This document shows positions 12,001 through 18,742 of a DNA stretch of 64,000 nt, in pieces (positions within the stretch are counted from its first letter, which is position 1; every line of letters starts with the position of its first letter). Both the position numbers and the translations under genes were made by a program. Source of the DNA: an uncultured Roseobacter sp. (GTDB taxonomy: Bacteria > Pseudomonadota > Alphaproteobacteria > Rhodobacterales > Rhodobacteraceae). Location of the stretch: positions 682,001-746,000 of the forward strand of contig NZ_CANKYM010000001.1 in assembly GCF_947488185.1 (NCBI RefSeq), read 5' to 3'. Under the pieces are notes generated by a model, which was not told where the DNA came from, searched no databases, and worked only from the letters and a program-made list of their open reading frames with translations.

Positions 12001-13036
12001 GCGCCTCCTCCAGCGGCTCTCCACCAACCGGCTGCCACCGCATCATGAAATCCGAAAGCTCAAGCTCTGGCGCCAATGCGTTCAGAAAGACACCGTTCTG
12101 CGCAACGCGCCACGTACCGGACTGATCGAACGACAACAAAACATTGCGCCCCGCATCCTTGTCGGCGTAGCCAACCTGACCGTTGAAGACGAGCTGCAAC
12201 GTCGAAGTGATCCGGCCCGCATCGACCAGAAGCGAGAACCCGAAGGGCGTCTGCGTGCCATTTCTGCGCTTGGGTGCCTGCGCAACCCAGGCGTCGAGCC
12301 TCAACGCGCCGTCGATCTGCGCCTCGGCATCATACTCCTCGGCTGGCTCCAGTTCGAACCAGCGTTTCGATGTCGGCGCATTCCTGAGCGACCAGACATC
12401 GGTTGCCGCACGGATCGTGTAGACCCGCCGCATTGGCACAGCATCAACCGTCAGCTTCTCCAGCCGCTCCTTGATCACCCTGCCCACGGCATCTGGGTTC
12501 CGTTTCATGTCTTCGAAGAGCTCTCGACCCTCGGTATCGACCTCAAGGTGCTCGTCGAAGATAAAACGTACTGTCCGCCCGGATACGCGTCCGTAAGACA
12601 CGTCGTGCAGCGTCACCGTATAGCGTCGCCGCCCCTCCGGTGTCCGTTGATTGCGAAATCGAACCTTTGTTTCCGGCCCGAACCGAGCCGTCTCAATGCT
12701 CCAAACAGGGCCAGTCCGCTGCTCAACCTCAGCGCTTTCATTCGCATCGTCTTCTTCAGGAGCCGCACGTCGCACCGTGTTGACCCCAAGTCGCGACCAG
12801 AAAGCCTGCCGCTCGCGCGATTGACCTTCCTCTATCGCGACCTTTAACAGCCCGTCCGTGGTGGAAAAGCTAAGATCTACGTGCTCGGGTTCCAACACGC
12901 TATTCTCGAAGATGAATTCAGCATGCGCCGCAAAAGGAACCGCAGCGGTGGCGCCAATAAATCCGCGCCGGGTAAGTTTAATTGACGCTACTCGGGAGGT
13001 AATAGAACCCGAGCCGCCTTCCTCATCAGACGACAA
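3062..13036 (-). CDS. Giant (3,324 aa) putatively Tat-exported protein of unknown function (gene 1 of giant pair)
   Basis: A single uninterrupted frame of 9,975 bases. An in-frame TGA at 13061-13063 leaves TTG 13036 as the furthest upstream start, with a purine-rich AGGGGGGG just before it. Residues 20-40 read like a twin-arginine signal: TRRGFIG at 22-28, a short hydrophobic stretch, and an AHA cleavage-type end near 39. An acidic Pro/Glu/Asp linker lies near 345-380. An Ala/Glu-rich helical stretch lies near 785-835. A long region of about 1895-2720 is helical and coiled-coil-like. Residues of about 2935-3260 consist of alternating hydrophobic/polar beta strands rich in Gly and Phe, followed by a soluble tail of about 65 residues. 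No family was recognised. Inference: a large periplasmic or surface protein working with the overlapping downstream gene. It lies left of mobility genes, probably as island cargo. Confidence 0.85.
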   Translation of the reverse strand: MSSDEEGGSGSITSRVASIKLTRRGFIGATAAVPFAAHAEFIFENSVLEPEHVDLSFSTTDGLLKVAIEEGQSRERQAFWSRLGVNTVRRAAPEEDDANESAEVEQRTGPVWSIETARFGPETKVRFRNQRTPEGRRRYTVTLHDVSYGRVSGRTVRFIFDEHLEVDTEGRELFEDMKRNPDAVGRVIKERLEKLTVDAVPMRRVYTIRAATDVWSLRNAPTSKRWFELEPAEEYDAEAQIDGALRLDAWVAQAPKRRNGTQTPFGFSLLVDAGRITSTLQLVFNGQVGYADKDAGRNVLLSFDQSGTWRVAQNGVFLNALAPELELSDFMMRWQPVGGEPLEEAPELPPESANGNPPEDDDDEPKPVPDIDERSGPSVATGAFELVAQSRVAPGDAPLVFKARGLAPGLTLQMDPDARGDSQVLFRILEPTEISPGKVAPGQLRSEASLLTDWAQIDITGNAKAAAGPFETLRGRLLERVDAPARMNDFDYAQCEGSVSFGGDFKAAANRHWRIDSPIGPLGFRGPAPEDDAEDGTVEDPFRQRHGDQVQAVFFWGRQKKGPFVPRRRPRTDWIEVNGVLREAAVELEEADFNRLTFAPTSLTLLYTPNDLPAPQTSYIRLAAPKGAEEIGQLDLSDAALVASRTDNLLGLTFRFGDMALSMQRDRAELVRRNASCPITTDRELDGSHDIRDGRPVLVVEFPGQHLFEEAFFRPGLQELPDVIFEGSTVEAKHPQMIVTPEGASEPVTYVGDRVFLTALPAGAGWRLDPNDRQQVVDLLRLLDSDDAKVAFRTALNTAKVAFEEAEAQATDGRAKAAKAAGAPDPEPVPRPFAELSTSFVAGLSKLNDVPADQRVYIGPYALDPDVMRVAMKVWRQTFEAKLTKSAERLLARVAQAARDLHRDAGNLGAASLTEEMRRIARADASFEGALALEQRLETQFPSYQLFRSVYRDLVLDVALEGLSNAQQPAARDKTPFDTFAGIADVAPEFIEATHADVFDGTPAWMGQLGLTDAMIQAVRERAKAEFVEALKGKEPLDMPARGRIANPSRLAFRVRCRDGISVARNRVATLDIPSDARAEEVRDRLPFSLSSLTRFSDFDLSVVRRAQAVYRPSETGRIDVASRRRLDLSQGARLDLLNFTSGPFVTSGTRLGEIARSLTDAPHLRETAIEIPARLTLSPDQNAVVVVNSGEVPDGIYCKPEKHDEDDKNNGCHGIPLFEKKPYVPLWSAEFLTGDVDPNLRAIHSPDLRPDVFTARAQRKLFPAFDATAKNPPYPAEAARKRFPGASAPPRGPIAPWHIGEHQTQTRAMGVQDVKDPLPTQPALSRLFAYLAGEKERRDGIDARDMKFRAAIDAYARHELVLLSSGWGLPVLGRRKPNGQLVADSGQSEPELRYRLADVEEGSALYEPRTLQTIELSLTPIGGTLRHASSFEPFAAAFDSHGDALFDAVSVESWQQWTNLGRDVHCEIVYKGFLWPIGQRASLVQVTEREFFIDPATGAIRAALRQRLFIRVGKAEKLFPALKQPAQGRRFPVERLKNLTTQTPDIVDPSDDELRQTQEALALPGGRVQLGQAAKGLVFWPRTAKLPDANVRFELDLDGTVSDMPLLFVDNVAANDPGTLSDLAAYYNALPTPDPLTVTQGQREFDPVLHVRTLDMGGGKRRYAAEKEAGSASAETQLWTLCATGLSSTRSQPEDTARKLTWKRQETVFRSDPVLQGADQPPFYPAVECCRIRVRQAERLIGRPLSGARGGQVIDARFLRAMPDAHYVEYGLPATTGGDGPVEYAIEGNVAETYLAMIDQLQLTMGDKGDNAGGVYRPSGRVVGLSRSRGVLTWSDRLNANGALACDRLLSVAGAFEIGEAPKAVASNGAGSEVENLPSLCSEAPPVVIDPNIQQTIEKAKKLYSDIVDGNAKILGLVSIKQLFEFIQKLDPPSTGMPELAEQAKYGAKEVQSAIGQVDNAVGDALSALDETVDLVRTTVIVPLAEAIHDIREGWDELDRDIERFAKKVPARLLGNISFAKIFPDLHCTLVAFDAALARAIGAADAIAFTLAVSEVFAAGRRFLDALFRAASDPGRRIEAGLRGGIEGILELINVLEERRAELVLELASQYLEEDAKLIKTFADIALYFSGQSDTLPFEVKGFADKIVTALIPEDGGPAFLPIFAVPPVPNASLSQTWNRLQPTADEVRDLLRLMIILQITTRGGLSLEDLLEQTRSEFTSRLEGRAQRILEGILNWRTDSITLAEQIKTIALERLEEVEGEVAALADSDAKKAAQAALAEYRTLLESFENVSQADVKAALKRWIKTGFSDEWNLFRDTERHVREAVAGIQAGDFELAFNAIVRLAELHFGPMTGFETLCKQTLEPFQEVATAIYPGRNGIHAQIAEKLGGFNSAVTGLKAQVDGARSEIASARSQLDAVAPEVEALGAEAQQLLQQARRVINVQLQHVTAAQGELAAVAGAIEATVADVAADRARMVRFAEKFELLANFECNLDSFGKLGDLDSIHRDFRQMIVERRALMQRVVERAAAIATSVEKLVNNPAVQLAAGGGVATLAASELARVMSLGDFTEELETSAQALVTNLNNRQAALQERANAYVDQAVALLLTHTEELRKLLESAKTMLRRAAGQAKPALVTQLEALLGTSIKEVTEDILEVLDEYTDWLAKVRVELEKVQSAAPNARAEALAKAEFAPPDKPNINLLRFLQSPPDPGIAKFDVVNEIERRLVEALEGLADQGAVLFTEVSSQVVDFANDAIAKVLNAKLGIQFPSLDFDFPPPANGEEVQPKFAGKNGPESLLEVYQQFCDFRNGIAGLEAVQAFGVSDVLFVEPDGRPEVPGRYMPARGGNLEGTNDRLAGDVAWLEQLATEGGIKLTTNKSDDVYTFLQAFLNEWRVLRPTPVEIGSNIEDIVTEFLKGDLFAAIDFTDLRDQVEDYILSLVPTQIDMSYGYGVELGDKVRQATAGIFAPGSGSKLTIEAGIKIDLGFDKAAVHAKTVGRLDAFDVKLVGDAFDALTLKFNGATFTAETGKKMQFEISYSDYEIGPMLEFVQQFQSFLTPKGNSGFYLEPQFSPLGVEAGYILNLGDFSVGAMAISNVGLATAAILPFEDKDARFKASLSTRLSPFTITYTPYGGSGFFGIEANANGILGFEASFEFGGSAVFAFGPLTGQGRLMAGFYIRQSIADNGQKLTELSATFFVGGTAQIWVFSFAASLSVRLGMVNGDMSGEAIFSFSFSMGLADFEYSVVLFKKEAKGFSGQQQASLRNMPFGQSGMRFAELGLSAEGLEQLDDNVPRIDTRTACQARNWRRYADYFTDDVAEDLFE

Positions 13037-13190
13037 TTTCCCCCCCTGAAAATTTTTTATTCAATTTGGAAAGCGTACTTAGGCGAATCTCAATTTGTCA
13101 AATTGTGATATCGATTTCTTTTATCACTCGGCGAGGTACATCCTCTTTGGCCAGGGTATCTGGTTCCGTGCACAAGCGGTCAGTCTCAAG
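13037..13190 (-). promoter_or_regulatory. AT-rich upstream region of the giant gene pair
   Basis: This 154-base gap lies between the end of scpB and the TTG start of the giant gene. It is clearly more AT-rich than its surroundings, with a run of T at 13053-13058 and a stretch around 13085-13125 of repeated AAATT/ATTTG words. It is the only room for a promoter driving the giant pair, unless transcription reads through from scpB. No specific -35/-10 pair or terminator hairpin could be fixed by eye. Confidence 0.4.
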
Positions 13191-13790
13191 CTAGGCCAGC
13201 GTCCGCACCAACCCCGCATCCTGAAGCTGCTCGCGGTCCGGCAGATCTTCCAACGACTCTAGATCGAAGGCGACCAGGAACTGCTCGGTCGTCACGTATG
13301 TGTAGGGTGCCCCGCGCCGCGGAGATCGCGGACCGGTCACGATGAGCCCCTTGGCATGCAGCCGCCCGATCAGATCACGACTGATCTCCTTGCCGAATAT
13401 ATCCTTGAGCCCGTCCCGGGTGATCGGCTGGTGATAGGCGATGGCGGCCAGCACGGCGACATCGTATTCGCGCAGATCGAGGTTCTGATCGCCGACATCA
13501 GCGGCCGTCCGGATCGCCGCCGCATAAGCTGGCCGCGTCCGCAACATCCAGCCGCCGGCCACCTTCACGACTTCGAAGGAGCGTCCCTCGAGATCAGCCA
13601 TCAGGTCGTCGATCAACAGATCGACCGAGGCCCCCTGACCCACGACACGCGCGAGGACCTCGCGCGGCACCGGCGATGCTGACGCGAAGAGTACGGCTTC
13701 GATCCGGCGCATCCATTCCCGACAGCGCAGATCGGCGGGCAGGTCCTCCAGCTCACGATCCAGCGCCTGATCAGTGTGATCCTTGGCCAT
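13191..13790 (-). CDS. scpB: SMC-Scp complex subunit ScpB-like protein
   Basis: The 199-residue product has the tandem winged-helix layout of ScpB: an N-terminal part with EAVLFASASPVPREVLARV, then YDVAVLAAIAYHQPITRDGL and a second recognition-helix region ending in TYVTTEQFL. Chromosomal ScpB works with ScpA and SMC in condensin; neither partner is encoded here, so this is an orphan copy. ATG 13790 lies three bases after the TAA of the DUF1403 gene, so the two form an operon. In my knowledge DUF1403 and an ScpB-like gene often sit together on plasmids and islands of Rhodobacterales and Rhizobiales next to traA. Its role there (partition or maintenance) is inference. Confidence 0.85.
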   Translation of the reverse strand: MAKDHTDQALDRELEDLPADLRCREWMRRIEAVLFASASPVPREVLARVVGQGASVDLLIDDLMADLEGRSFEVVKVAGGWMLRTRPAYAAAIRTAADVGDQNLDLREYDVAVLAAIAYHQPITRDGLKDIFGKEISRDLIGRLHAKGLIVTGPRSPRRGAPYTYVTTEQFLVAFDLESLEDLPDREQLQDAGLVRTLA

Positions 13791-13793
13791 CGC

Positions 13794-14672
13794 TTAGACC
13801 CCGTAGAGCCGGAAGGTCTCACGCCCGGTCAACTCGCGCACCGCTCCGAGCTCCACCAGCCGGTCGCAGAACCGCCGCGCGGCCCGGTCGGACCGGAGCG
13901 ACGTCAGCGCCGTTGGAGCCACCGCGTCCCGGCTCAGAAACAGCGCGACGGCCTCATCGGATCCCCTCGCCCGGAGCTTCGGCGCGACCTCTTTCACGCG
14001 TGCCGCCCGGCGGGTCAGATCGATGGCATCTCGCGATACCCCAGTCGCTGCTGCAGAGATCGCCCGATGGCAGGCCAAGCGTAGCTCTTCACCCGACTTC
14101 CGTAGATCGGCCTGCTTGAGACCAAGCGCGAGGAGGGGCAGGACATGGCTCCACCCGAGCGTCTGCGCTAAAGCCGCGTCCGCCAGGATCAAGGCCGTGC
14201 CGAGATCCCGCGGACGATCCGCGAGAACCGCCTGCAGCACGGACGCAGCGCGCACGACCGGCGCCCCCTTCCCTGCATCCAGCCAAACGGCGATCAACTC
14301 CGGCTCCAGATCAGAAAGCGCCCGGTGCAAGGCCTTGACCGACACCGGTCGTTCGACAGCGCGACGCCAGGAAAGATAGACATCACCTGCGGGACCTGGA
14401 CTGTCGCCGGGGTGCAGAAACGCCACCGCGTCGCGCAGATCTGAGGCTCGTTCCGGACGTCCTGAAAACGTCACGCAGGCCTCCGCCGCCCGGAGCGCCA
14501 GCCGCGCGCGGAGCAAGGTCTGGGGGACGTCGTCCCGGCTCAACACCAGATGCAGGTGGCTCAATGCCGCCCCGGACAAAAACGCCACATCTTCAGGGGT
14601 TTCCGGCCGCGCCGAGGTGACCCAGGACGGCATCCGGGGTAGGGTCTCGAAGTCGTCGCGGGCGTAGGTCAT
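13794..14672 (-). CDS. DUF1403 family protein
   Basis: A 292-residue, mostly helical protein matching the DUF1403 family in its N-terminal FETLPRMPSWV, the long helical middle (LLRARLALRAAEACV), and the winged-helix-like end (DRLVELGAVRELTGRETFRLYGV). The function is unknown. The C-terminal part may bind DNA, since it resembles the fold used by neighbouring ScpB; that is inference. It starts at ATG 14672 and is followed three bases after its stop by scpB. Its upstream region holds an imperfect dyad at 14705-14720. Family occurrence beside ScpB and conjugation genes supports assigning both to the mobile element. Confidence 0.85.
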   Translation of the reverse strand: MTYARDDFETLPRMPSWVTSARPETPEDVAFLSGAALSHLHLVLSRDDVPQTLLRARLALRAAEACVTFSGRPERASDLRDAVAFLHPGDSPGPAGDVYLSWRRAVERPVSVKALHRALSDLEPELIAVWLDAGKGAPVVRAASVLQAVLADRPRDLGTALILADAALAQTLGWSHVLPLLALGLKQADLRKSGEELRLACHRAISAAATGVSRDAIDLTRRAARVKEVAPKLRARGSDEAVALFLSRDAVAPTALTSLRSDRAARRFCDRLVELGAVRELTGRETFRLYGV

Positions 14673-14914
14673 GCCACAAGACTATCGCATAGCGGCGCTT
14701 TTGCCTACCATATAGTGTAGAAACCGCCCCACTTCGCTGGTCCTCAACATGTCCAATAAGTTTGCCATATCGGACCTCAAAGAACTAGGATTTTAGAAGG
14801 CAGAAACCTTCAGTTACACGTGTTTCTTACCGAACCCCATCCTGTCAGTTAGTAGGCTTGAAGCGAATGCCGAAGGTACGCCCAACCGAGACAATCTGAT
14901 ACCATTTCATCAAA
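14673..14914 (-). promoter_or_regulatory. Intergenic region upstream of DUF1403-scpB
   Basis: These 242 bases separate the stop of the AlpA-type regulator from the DUF1403 start. Position 14705-14720 reads CTACCATATAGTGTAG, an imperfect dyad (12 of 16 positions symmetric, outer arms CTAC/GTAG) containing a TATA-like centre. It lies about 35-50 bases before the DUF1403 ATG, where a promoter or operator would sit. The rest is lower in GC and shows no convincing reading frame. Confidence 0.35.
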
Positions 14915-15148
14915 TCAAGACAACTGCCGTCTCAATGCCTTGCCGTTTGTCTCCTCCTCTGATCGCCAGCCCACGGGATCTTCAATCCACCGGTTGATGT
15001 CGGATTCCCGCCATCCTGCGCCATGCACGCTGATCCTGAGTTGGGCCGGGAAGGTGCCTTCTGCGATCTTGCGATAGATGGTGGAACGGGACAGGCCGGT
15101 TCGGTCGAGGACTGTGGTCAGGCGGATGATACGGTCTGGGTTGGACAT
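14915..15148 (-). CDS. AlpA-family helix-turn-helix regulator
   Basis: The 77-residue product from ATG 15148 (MSNPDRIIRLTTVLDRTGLS) has the AlpA/excisionase-like winged-helix pattern: RLTTVLDRTGLSRSTIYRKIAEGTFP, then a basic/aromatic wing and ESDINRWIEDP. AlpA proteins activate integrase genes or act as recombination directionality factors on P4-like elements. An upstream in-frame extension to 15226 lacks the family pattern, so the shorter start was chosen. It follows the traA remnant on the same strand. A plausible target is the large dyad in front of the integrase at 20255-20288, which is inference from element biology. Confidence 0.85.
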   Translation of the reverse strand: MSNPDRIIRLTTVLDRTGLSRSTIYRKIAEGTFPAQLRISVHGAGWRESDINRWIEDPVGWRSEEETNGKALRRQLS

Positions 15149-15268
15149 GGGTTTAATGCCTCCTGCTGGATGTTCTTGATCCATACAGAACGCGGCGCGC
15201 TGTTGGCGCAAGACCGTCCGACCCATCGTCGCAGCAGGGCGTGGAATGGGCGGCAGATCGGACAGGTG

Positions 15269-16081
15269 TCAGAGCCCGAGTCCGCGTCCCCGGGTGATGT
15301 CGATGCCGTGACAATAAGCCAACTCCGCACCGAGTCGGCGGCCCGACTCCATCCGAATACCCAGTTCGGCCTTGCGGTTGGCAAGGACGGATTCCAGCTG
15401 CGGATCGCGTTGGAGGCTCTTGGCCATCTCGCCCATCTCCGCGCGTGTCGATCGGTAATCGGACATCGTCCCCGACCGGTAGTGCTTCAGGCTGGTCAGA
15501 TGGAGCTTTTGCCAGCGATCCACGAACTGCACAGCCCGGCGCTCAGGAGCGGTGCGCAGCCGGGTTTCAAGTTGCAAAGCCCGGATAGCGCGGTTGGCTT
15601 GGCCCGATCCGGCCTCGCGCGCAAGGGACGGGTCCTTGGCATAGGCTGCTTCGGCATCGCGCCAGCCGTCAGGCCGGACCTCTTCGAAGGATGCGCGAGA
15701 CCCGGCGAGGTCGCGCAACTGGTCAGGCGTGCCCGAGTTCCCCCTCTCCTGAGCCGTGAAGATCGCATCCACCCTGCGGGCATGGCGTTTGAGGGCTTCG
15801 GTGCGGGCTTTTCGCATTGCCGCTTCCGGGTCATACGCCACGGCTTTTTGCAGCGCATCCGCGCTGGGACGGATATCCTTCCTTGCCTCTTCCCTTCCCG
15901 GCCTCTGCGCGCCATCCGAGCCAAGCGCGCCGTCTCTAGCAGGGCGCGACCCATCAATCCTATCGCGGAGTCTCTCCGGCACGATCTTGCGCAGGACCTC
16001 GATGACATGCTCCCGGAATGCAATTCCGCGGCGCGCGGCAAAGGCCTGCGCCGGATCGGTCTCGGCGTAGTCGATCGCCAT
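15269..16081 (-). pseudogene. traA: TraA relaxase, C-terminal fragment after frameshift
   Basis: The frame continues TraA after the one-base insertion: MAIDYAETDPAQAFAARRGI is the sequence expected directly after LSRDRSKD in the family. It holds the helical C-terminal region (AFREHVIEVLRKIVPERLRDRI onward) that follows the helicase domain in Ti-type TraA proteins. An ATG at 16081 preceded by AAGGA only two bases upstream could in theory allow independent initiation, giving 270 residues. More likely it is the disconnected tail of a broken gene. Confidence 0.8.
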
Positions 16082-18221
16082 TATCCTTGGACCGGTCGCG
16101 GGACAGGGTGTGGATCAGTTGATCCTGCGAGGCGAAGTCGTCGCGACTGTAGTGCAGGTCCATGCCGTCCCGATGCCGCGACAGGGCGACATAGCTGCCA
16201 TGGGCGTCCAGACCCGGCATGTGGGCGCGGTCGACGGTCATGCCCTGGGCCTTGTGGATGGTCGCGGCATAGCCATGGTCTAGGCGGTTGTAGTCCTTGA
16301 GGTCGAAGCGGACCGACCGGCCGTCGTCGGTCAGAACAGACATGCTGTGCGCGCTGACCGCATCGACGGTGCCGAGCGTGCCGTTCTTTACGCCAAGGCC
16401 GCGGTCGTTCTGCAGGAACATCACCCGATCGCCGCTGGCAAAGCAACGTTCACCGCGCTCGACCGTCAAGGAGACGTCCTCGCCCAGATCGCCCGCCTCC
16501 CGCTTCCGCTGCCGCGCCAACTCATTAAGCAAGCCCACTTCGGCGTTGGTGTGGGTCAGGATGATCCGGCTCTGATCCAGTGTCTCCTGAAGGTCGCGGT
16601 CCCAGCGGTCAATCAGATCGGCGCGCGCCTGCTCACGTGTCTCGGCGGCATGCACCATTCCTTGTGCCTCATAGGCCTCGATCGCAGCCCCGGTCCGACC
16701 GGTCGCCAGATCGCGGGTGGCGTTGCGCTGCCAGTCCGCACGCTGGCGCCGGACCTCACCGATCTTTGCCCCACCGTGGCGCTCGTAGAGCGACCGGAAG
16801 GCTGCGCCCGCCTCGATGGATTGCAATTGCTGCGGATCCCCGACCAGCACCACCTTGGCCCCCGCGTCTGCGGCATGTGACAGCACGCGTTCCAGCTGCC
16901 GCGTGCCGACCATGCCCGCCTCGTCGATTATCAGAACATCGCGCGCGGTGAGGTGATCGCGATCGTTCGCCCAACCATGTTCCAGACTGGCGATGGTGCG
17001 CGACGCGATGCCGGAACCACTCTCAAGACCGTCTGCCGCGATACCGGAGAGCGCCGCGCCGCGTACCCGATACCCCGCCGCCTCCCAGGCCTCCCGCGCC
17101 ACGCCCAGCATCGCGCTCTTCCCTGTCCCGGCATGGCCGACGACAACGCCGAGATCGCGCTCGGTGGTAATCTGCGTCAGAGCGTCAGCCTGCTCGCGCG
17201 ACAGAACCAGACCGCGCGCTTCCGCACGCGCCAAGGCGGCTTTGCGATCCGCATCCCGCACTTCATGACGTTGCTTCTCGGCCAAGACTTTGGCGGCCCG
17301 ATGCAGGCGCTGTTCGGCCTCGATCATCGCGCGGGTGGTGAAACGGTCCTCGCCGCACCCATCCTGGCCAAGCCCAACCAGATCGGGCGCGCTTAGGATT
17401 GCGTTGTTCACCGCGTTGAACTGATCGATCCCATCGCTGTGCCGATTTGCGAAGCGTGCCATGTCGCGCTGCGTGAAGGTCGATTGCTGATGGGTAATCG
17501 CGTCCAGTGCAAGCGAAGGTTCCGCGATGATCCTCGCTCCGTTGTCGCGTGCGATCTGACGATGCAGTTCGGCCCGGTCGGCAGGGCTCCCTTCGCCCGC
17601 GATACTCTGCGCAGGCGCGCCGATCTGGCTTTGGGGCTCCAGCGCGATGCCCTGCGCCTCATGGCTGCGATGATCGATCCGCGCGTCGATGTCGCGTTCC
17701 GCCAGCCGTGCATTGGCAAGCTCCGCCCAGCGTTCCCGCCAGCGTTCCAGCATCCCTGTGCGGTTCCAGTCCCGCATCTTCGGGCCAAAGCCGGTCTCGT
17801 CCACAGACCGCATCGTCAGCATGACATGGGCATGGGGCTTCAATAATCCGTCTTCGCCTCTGTCCCAATGCACGTTGAGATCGGCGATCATGCCCCGGTC
17901 GACGAACTCGGCTTGTACGAAGTCGCGGGCGAGCGCGATACCCTCTGCCTCGGACATCTCGCGCGGAATGGCGAACTCCACCTCCCGGGCCAGCTGCGCA
18001 TCCTTCCTAACCTCGCCCGCTTCGACGGCGTTCCACAGTCGTTCTCGGTCGGACCATGCTTCGGGCGCGGTCTCCGGCAGCATCACCTCGGAATGCACGA
18101 CACCGCGCTTGGCGGTGAAGTCATGGGGGCGGTCCAGCCGCTCGTCGCGCAACCGCGATGCTGCGCGGTAGGCAGCGGCGGCCACCGCGCTGGAACCAGC
18201 TGCGCGCCCGATGACCTTCAC
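15960..18221 (-). pseudogene. traA: Ti-type TraA relaxase/helicase, N-terminal part, frameshifted and lacking its usual start
   Basis: This is the MobA/TraA relaxase of the Ti-plasmid class. A relaxase Tyr lies in AVAAAAYRAASRL (about residue 18), metal-binding histidines in KPHAHVML (about 130), and a RecD/TraI-type helicase has Walker A GHAGTGKSAM (about 365), VLIIDEAGM (Walker B) and a C-terminal ATIHKAQGMT motif. Two defects are visible. The family start MAIYHLH is encoded as ACG-GCA-ATC-TAT-CAT, so the expected ATG at 18242-18240 is ACG and the first usable codon is GTG 18221. At 16081-16082 an extra base turns AAGGATATGGCG into AAGGATAATGGCG (minus strand) and shifts the frame, leaving an unrelated tail to 15960. 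A functional relaxase probably no longer forms unless frameshifting or sequencing error explains it. Confidence 0.85.
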
Positions 18222-18272
18222 GTGGAGATGATAGATTGCCGTGATGGGGCAATCATCTACACAAGAACGCCC

Positions 18273-18300
18273 ACGTCGGAACGACGTATAAGCGCGCCCT
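18273..18300 (+). other. Origin of transfer (oriT), Ti/RSF1010 type
   Basis: Between the divergent traA and traC genes lies ACGTCG-GAA-CGACGT (18273-18287), a perfect 6-bp stem with a three-base loop, directly followed by ATAAGCGCGCCCT (18288-18300). The layout of a hairpin ending in CGACGTATAA and then GCGCCCT is that of the Agrobacterium Ti plasmid oriT and the nic region of RSF1010, where the relaxase cuts beside the GCGCCCT core. Its place between traA and traCD is also the Ti arrangement. The nick position was not determined. Confidence 0.8.
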
Positions 18301-18414
18301 CCCTCAATAAAATCTCGGGATGGACCGGTGCGTCCCCAGCCGTCCTGAGGACTTTGCTGCCTTCTGCAAGCTGGCCCGCTATCCTCGCTGCATCAACAGG
18401 TTATGGAGGCAGGA

Positions 18415-18741
18415 ATGCGCAAACCAAGGGATTACGATGTGGAATTGAAAGGACTGGAAGCGAAGGCGAAAGAGCTCAAGACCCGCAAGGTGCAACAGCT
18501 TGGCGAGTTGGTGATCGCCACAGGCGCCGATGCGTTCAGCGCCGACGAACTGGCGGGAGCACTGATCGTGCTGGCCGAGACAACGGATACTGCAAAAAGG
18601 GAGGCCTGGTCAAAACGCGGGGCCGCGTTCTTTCAGCGCCGGTCGCGGCAATCTGCGAAAGCAACTGACCGCAACGCGGAAAGCACTCCGGCGCAATCTG
18701 GCGGCGCGCAACCGGCATCAGGCGACAAAGGCGCGGCATGA
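18415..18741 (+). CDS. traC: Conjugal transfer protein TraC-like
   Basis: The 108-residue product (MRKPRDYDVELKGLEAKAKEL) is a short, charged, helical protein followed by a low-complexity Ser/Gln/Ala tail. The pattern KTRKVQQLGELVIATGAD resembles TraC/TraD accessory proteins of Ti-type oriT regions, which assist the relaxosome. ATG 18415 has GGAGG five to six bases upstream, a better ribosome site than the in-frame ATG at 18403. It is divergent from traA across the oriT and one base before the traD start, so traC-traD form an operon. TraG is absent, so transfer would need a helper coupling protein. Confidence 0.75.
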   Translation: MRKPRDYDVELKGLEAKAKELKTRKVQQLGELVIATGADAFSADELAGALIVLAETTDTAKREAWSKRGAAFFQRRSRQSAKATDRNAESTPAQSGGAQPASGDKGAA

Positions 18742-18742
18742 C

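Noticed and set aside
10052..12847. Long plus-strand reading frames inside the giant gene (for example 10052-11107 and 11399-12847)
   Set aside because: They lie opposite the 9,975-base giant gene, have no recognisable domains, and reflect the GC-rich codon pattern of the other strand.
18222..18402. Plus-strand frames across the oriT region (for example 17868-18668)
   Set aside because: They overlap traA on one side and traC in another frame; the oriT explains the non-coding sequence.
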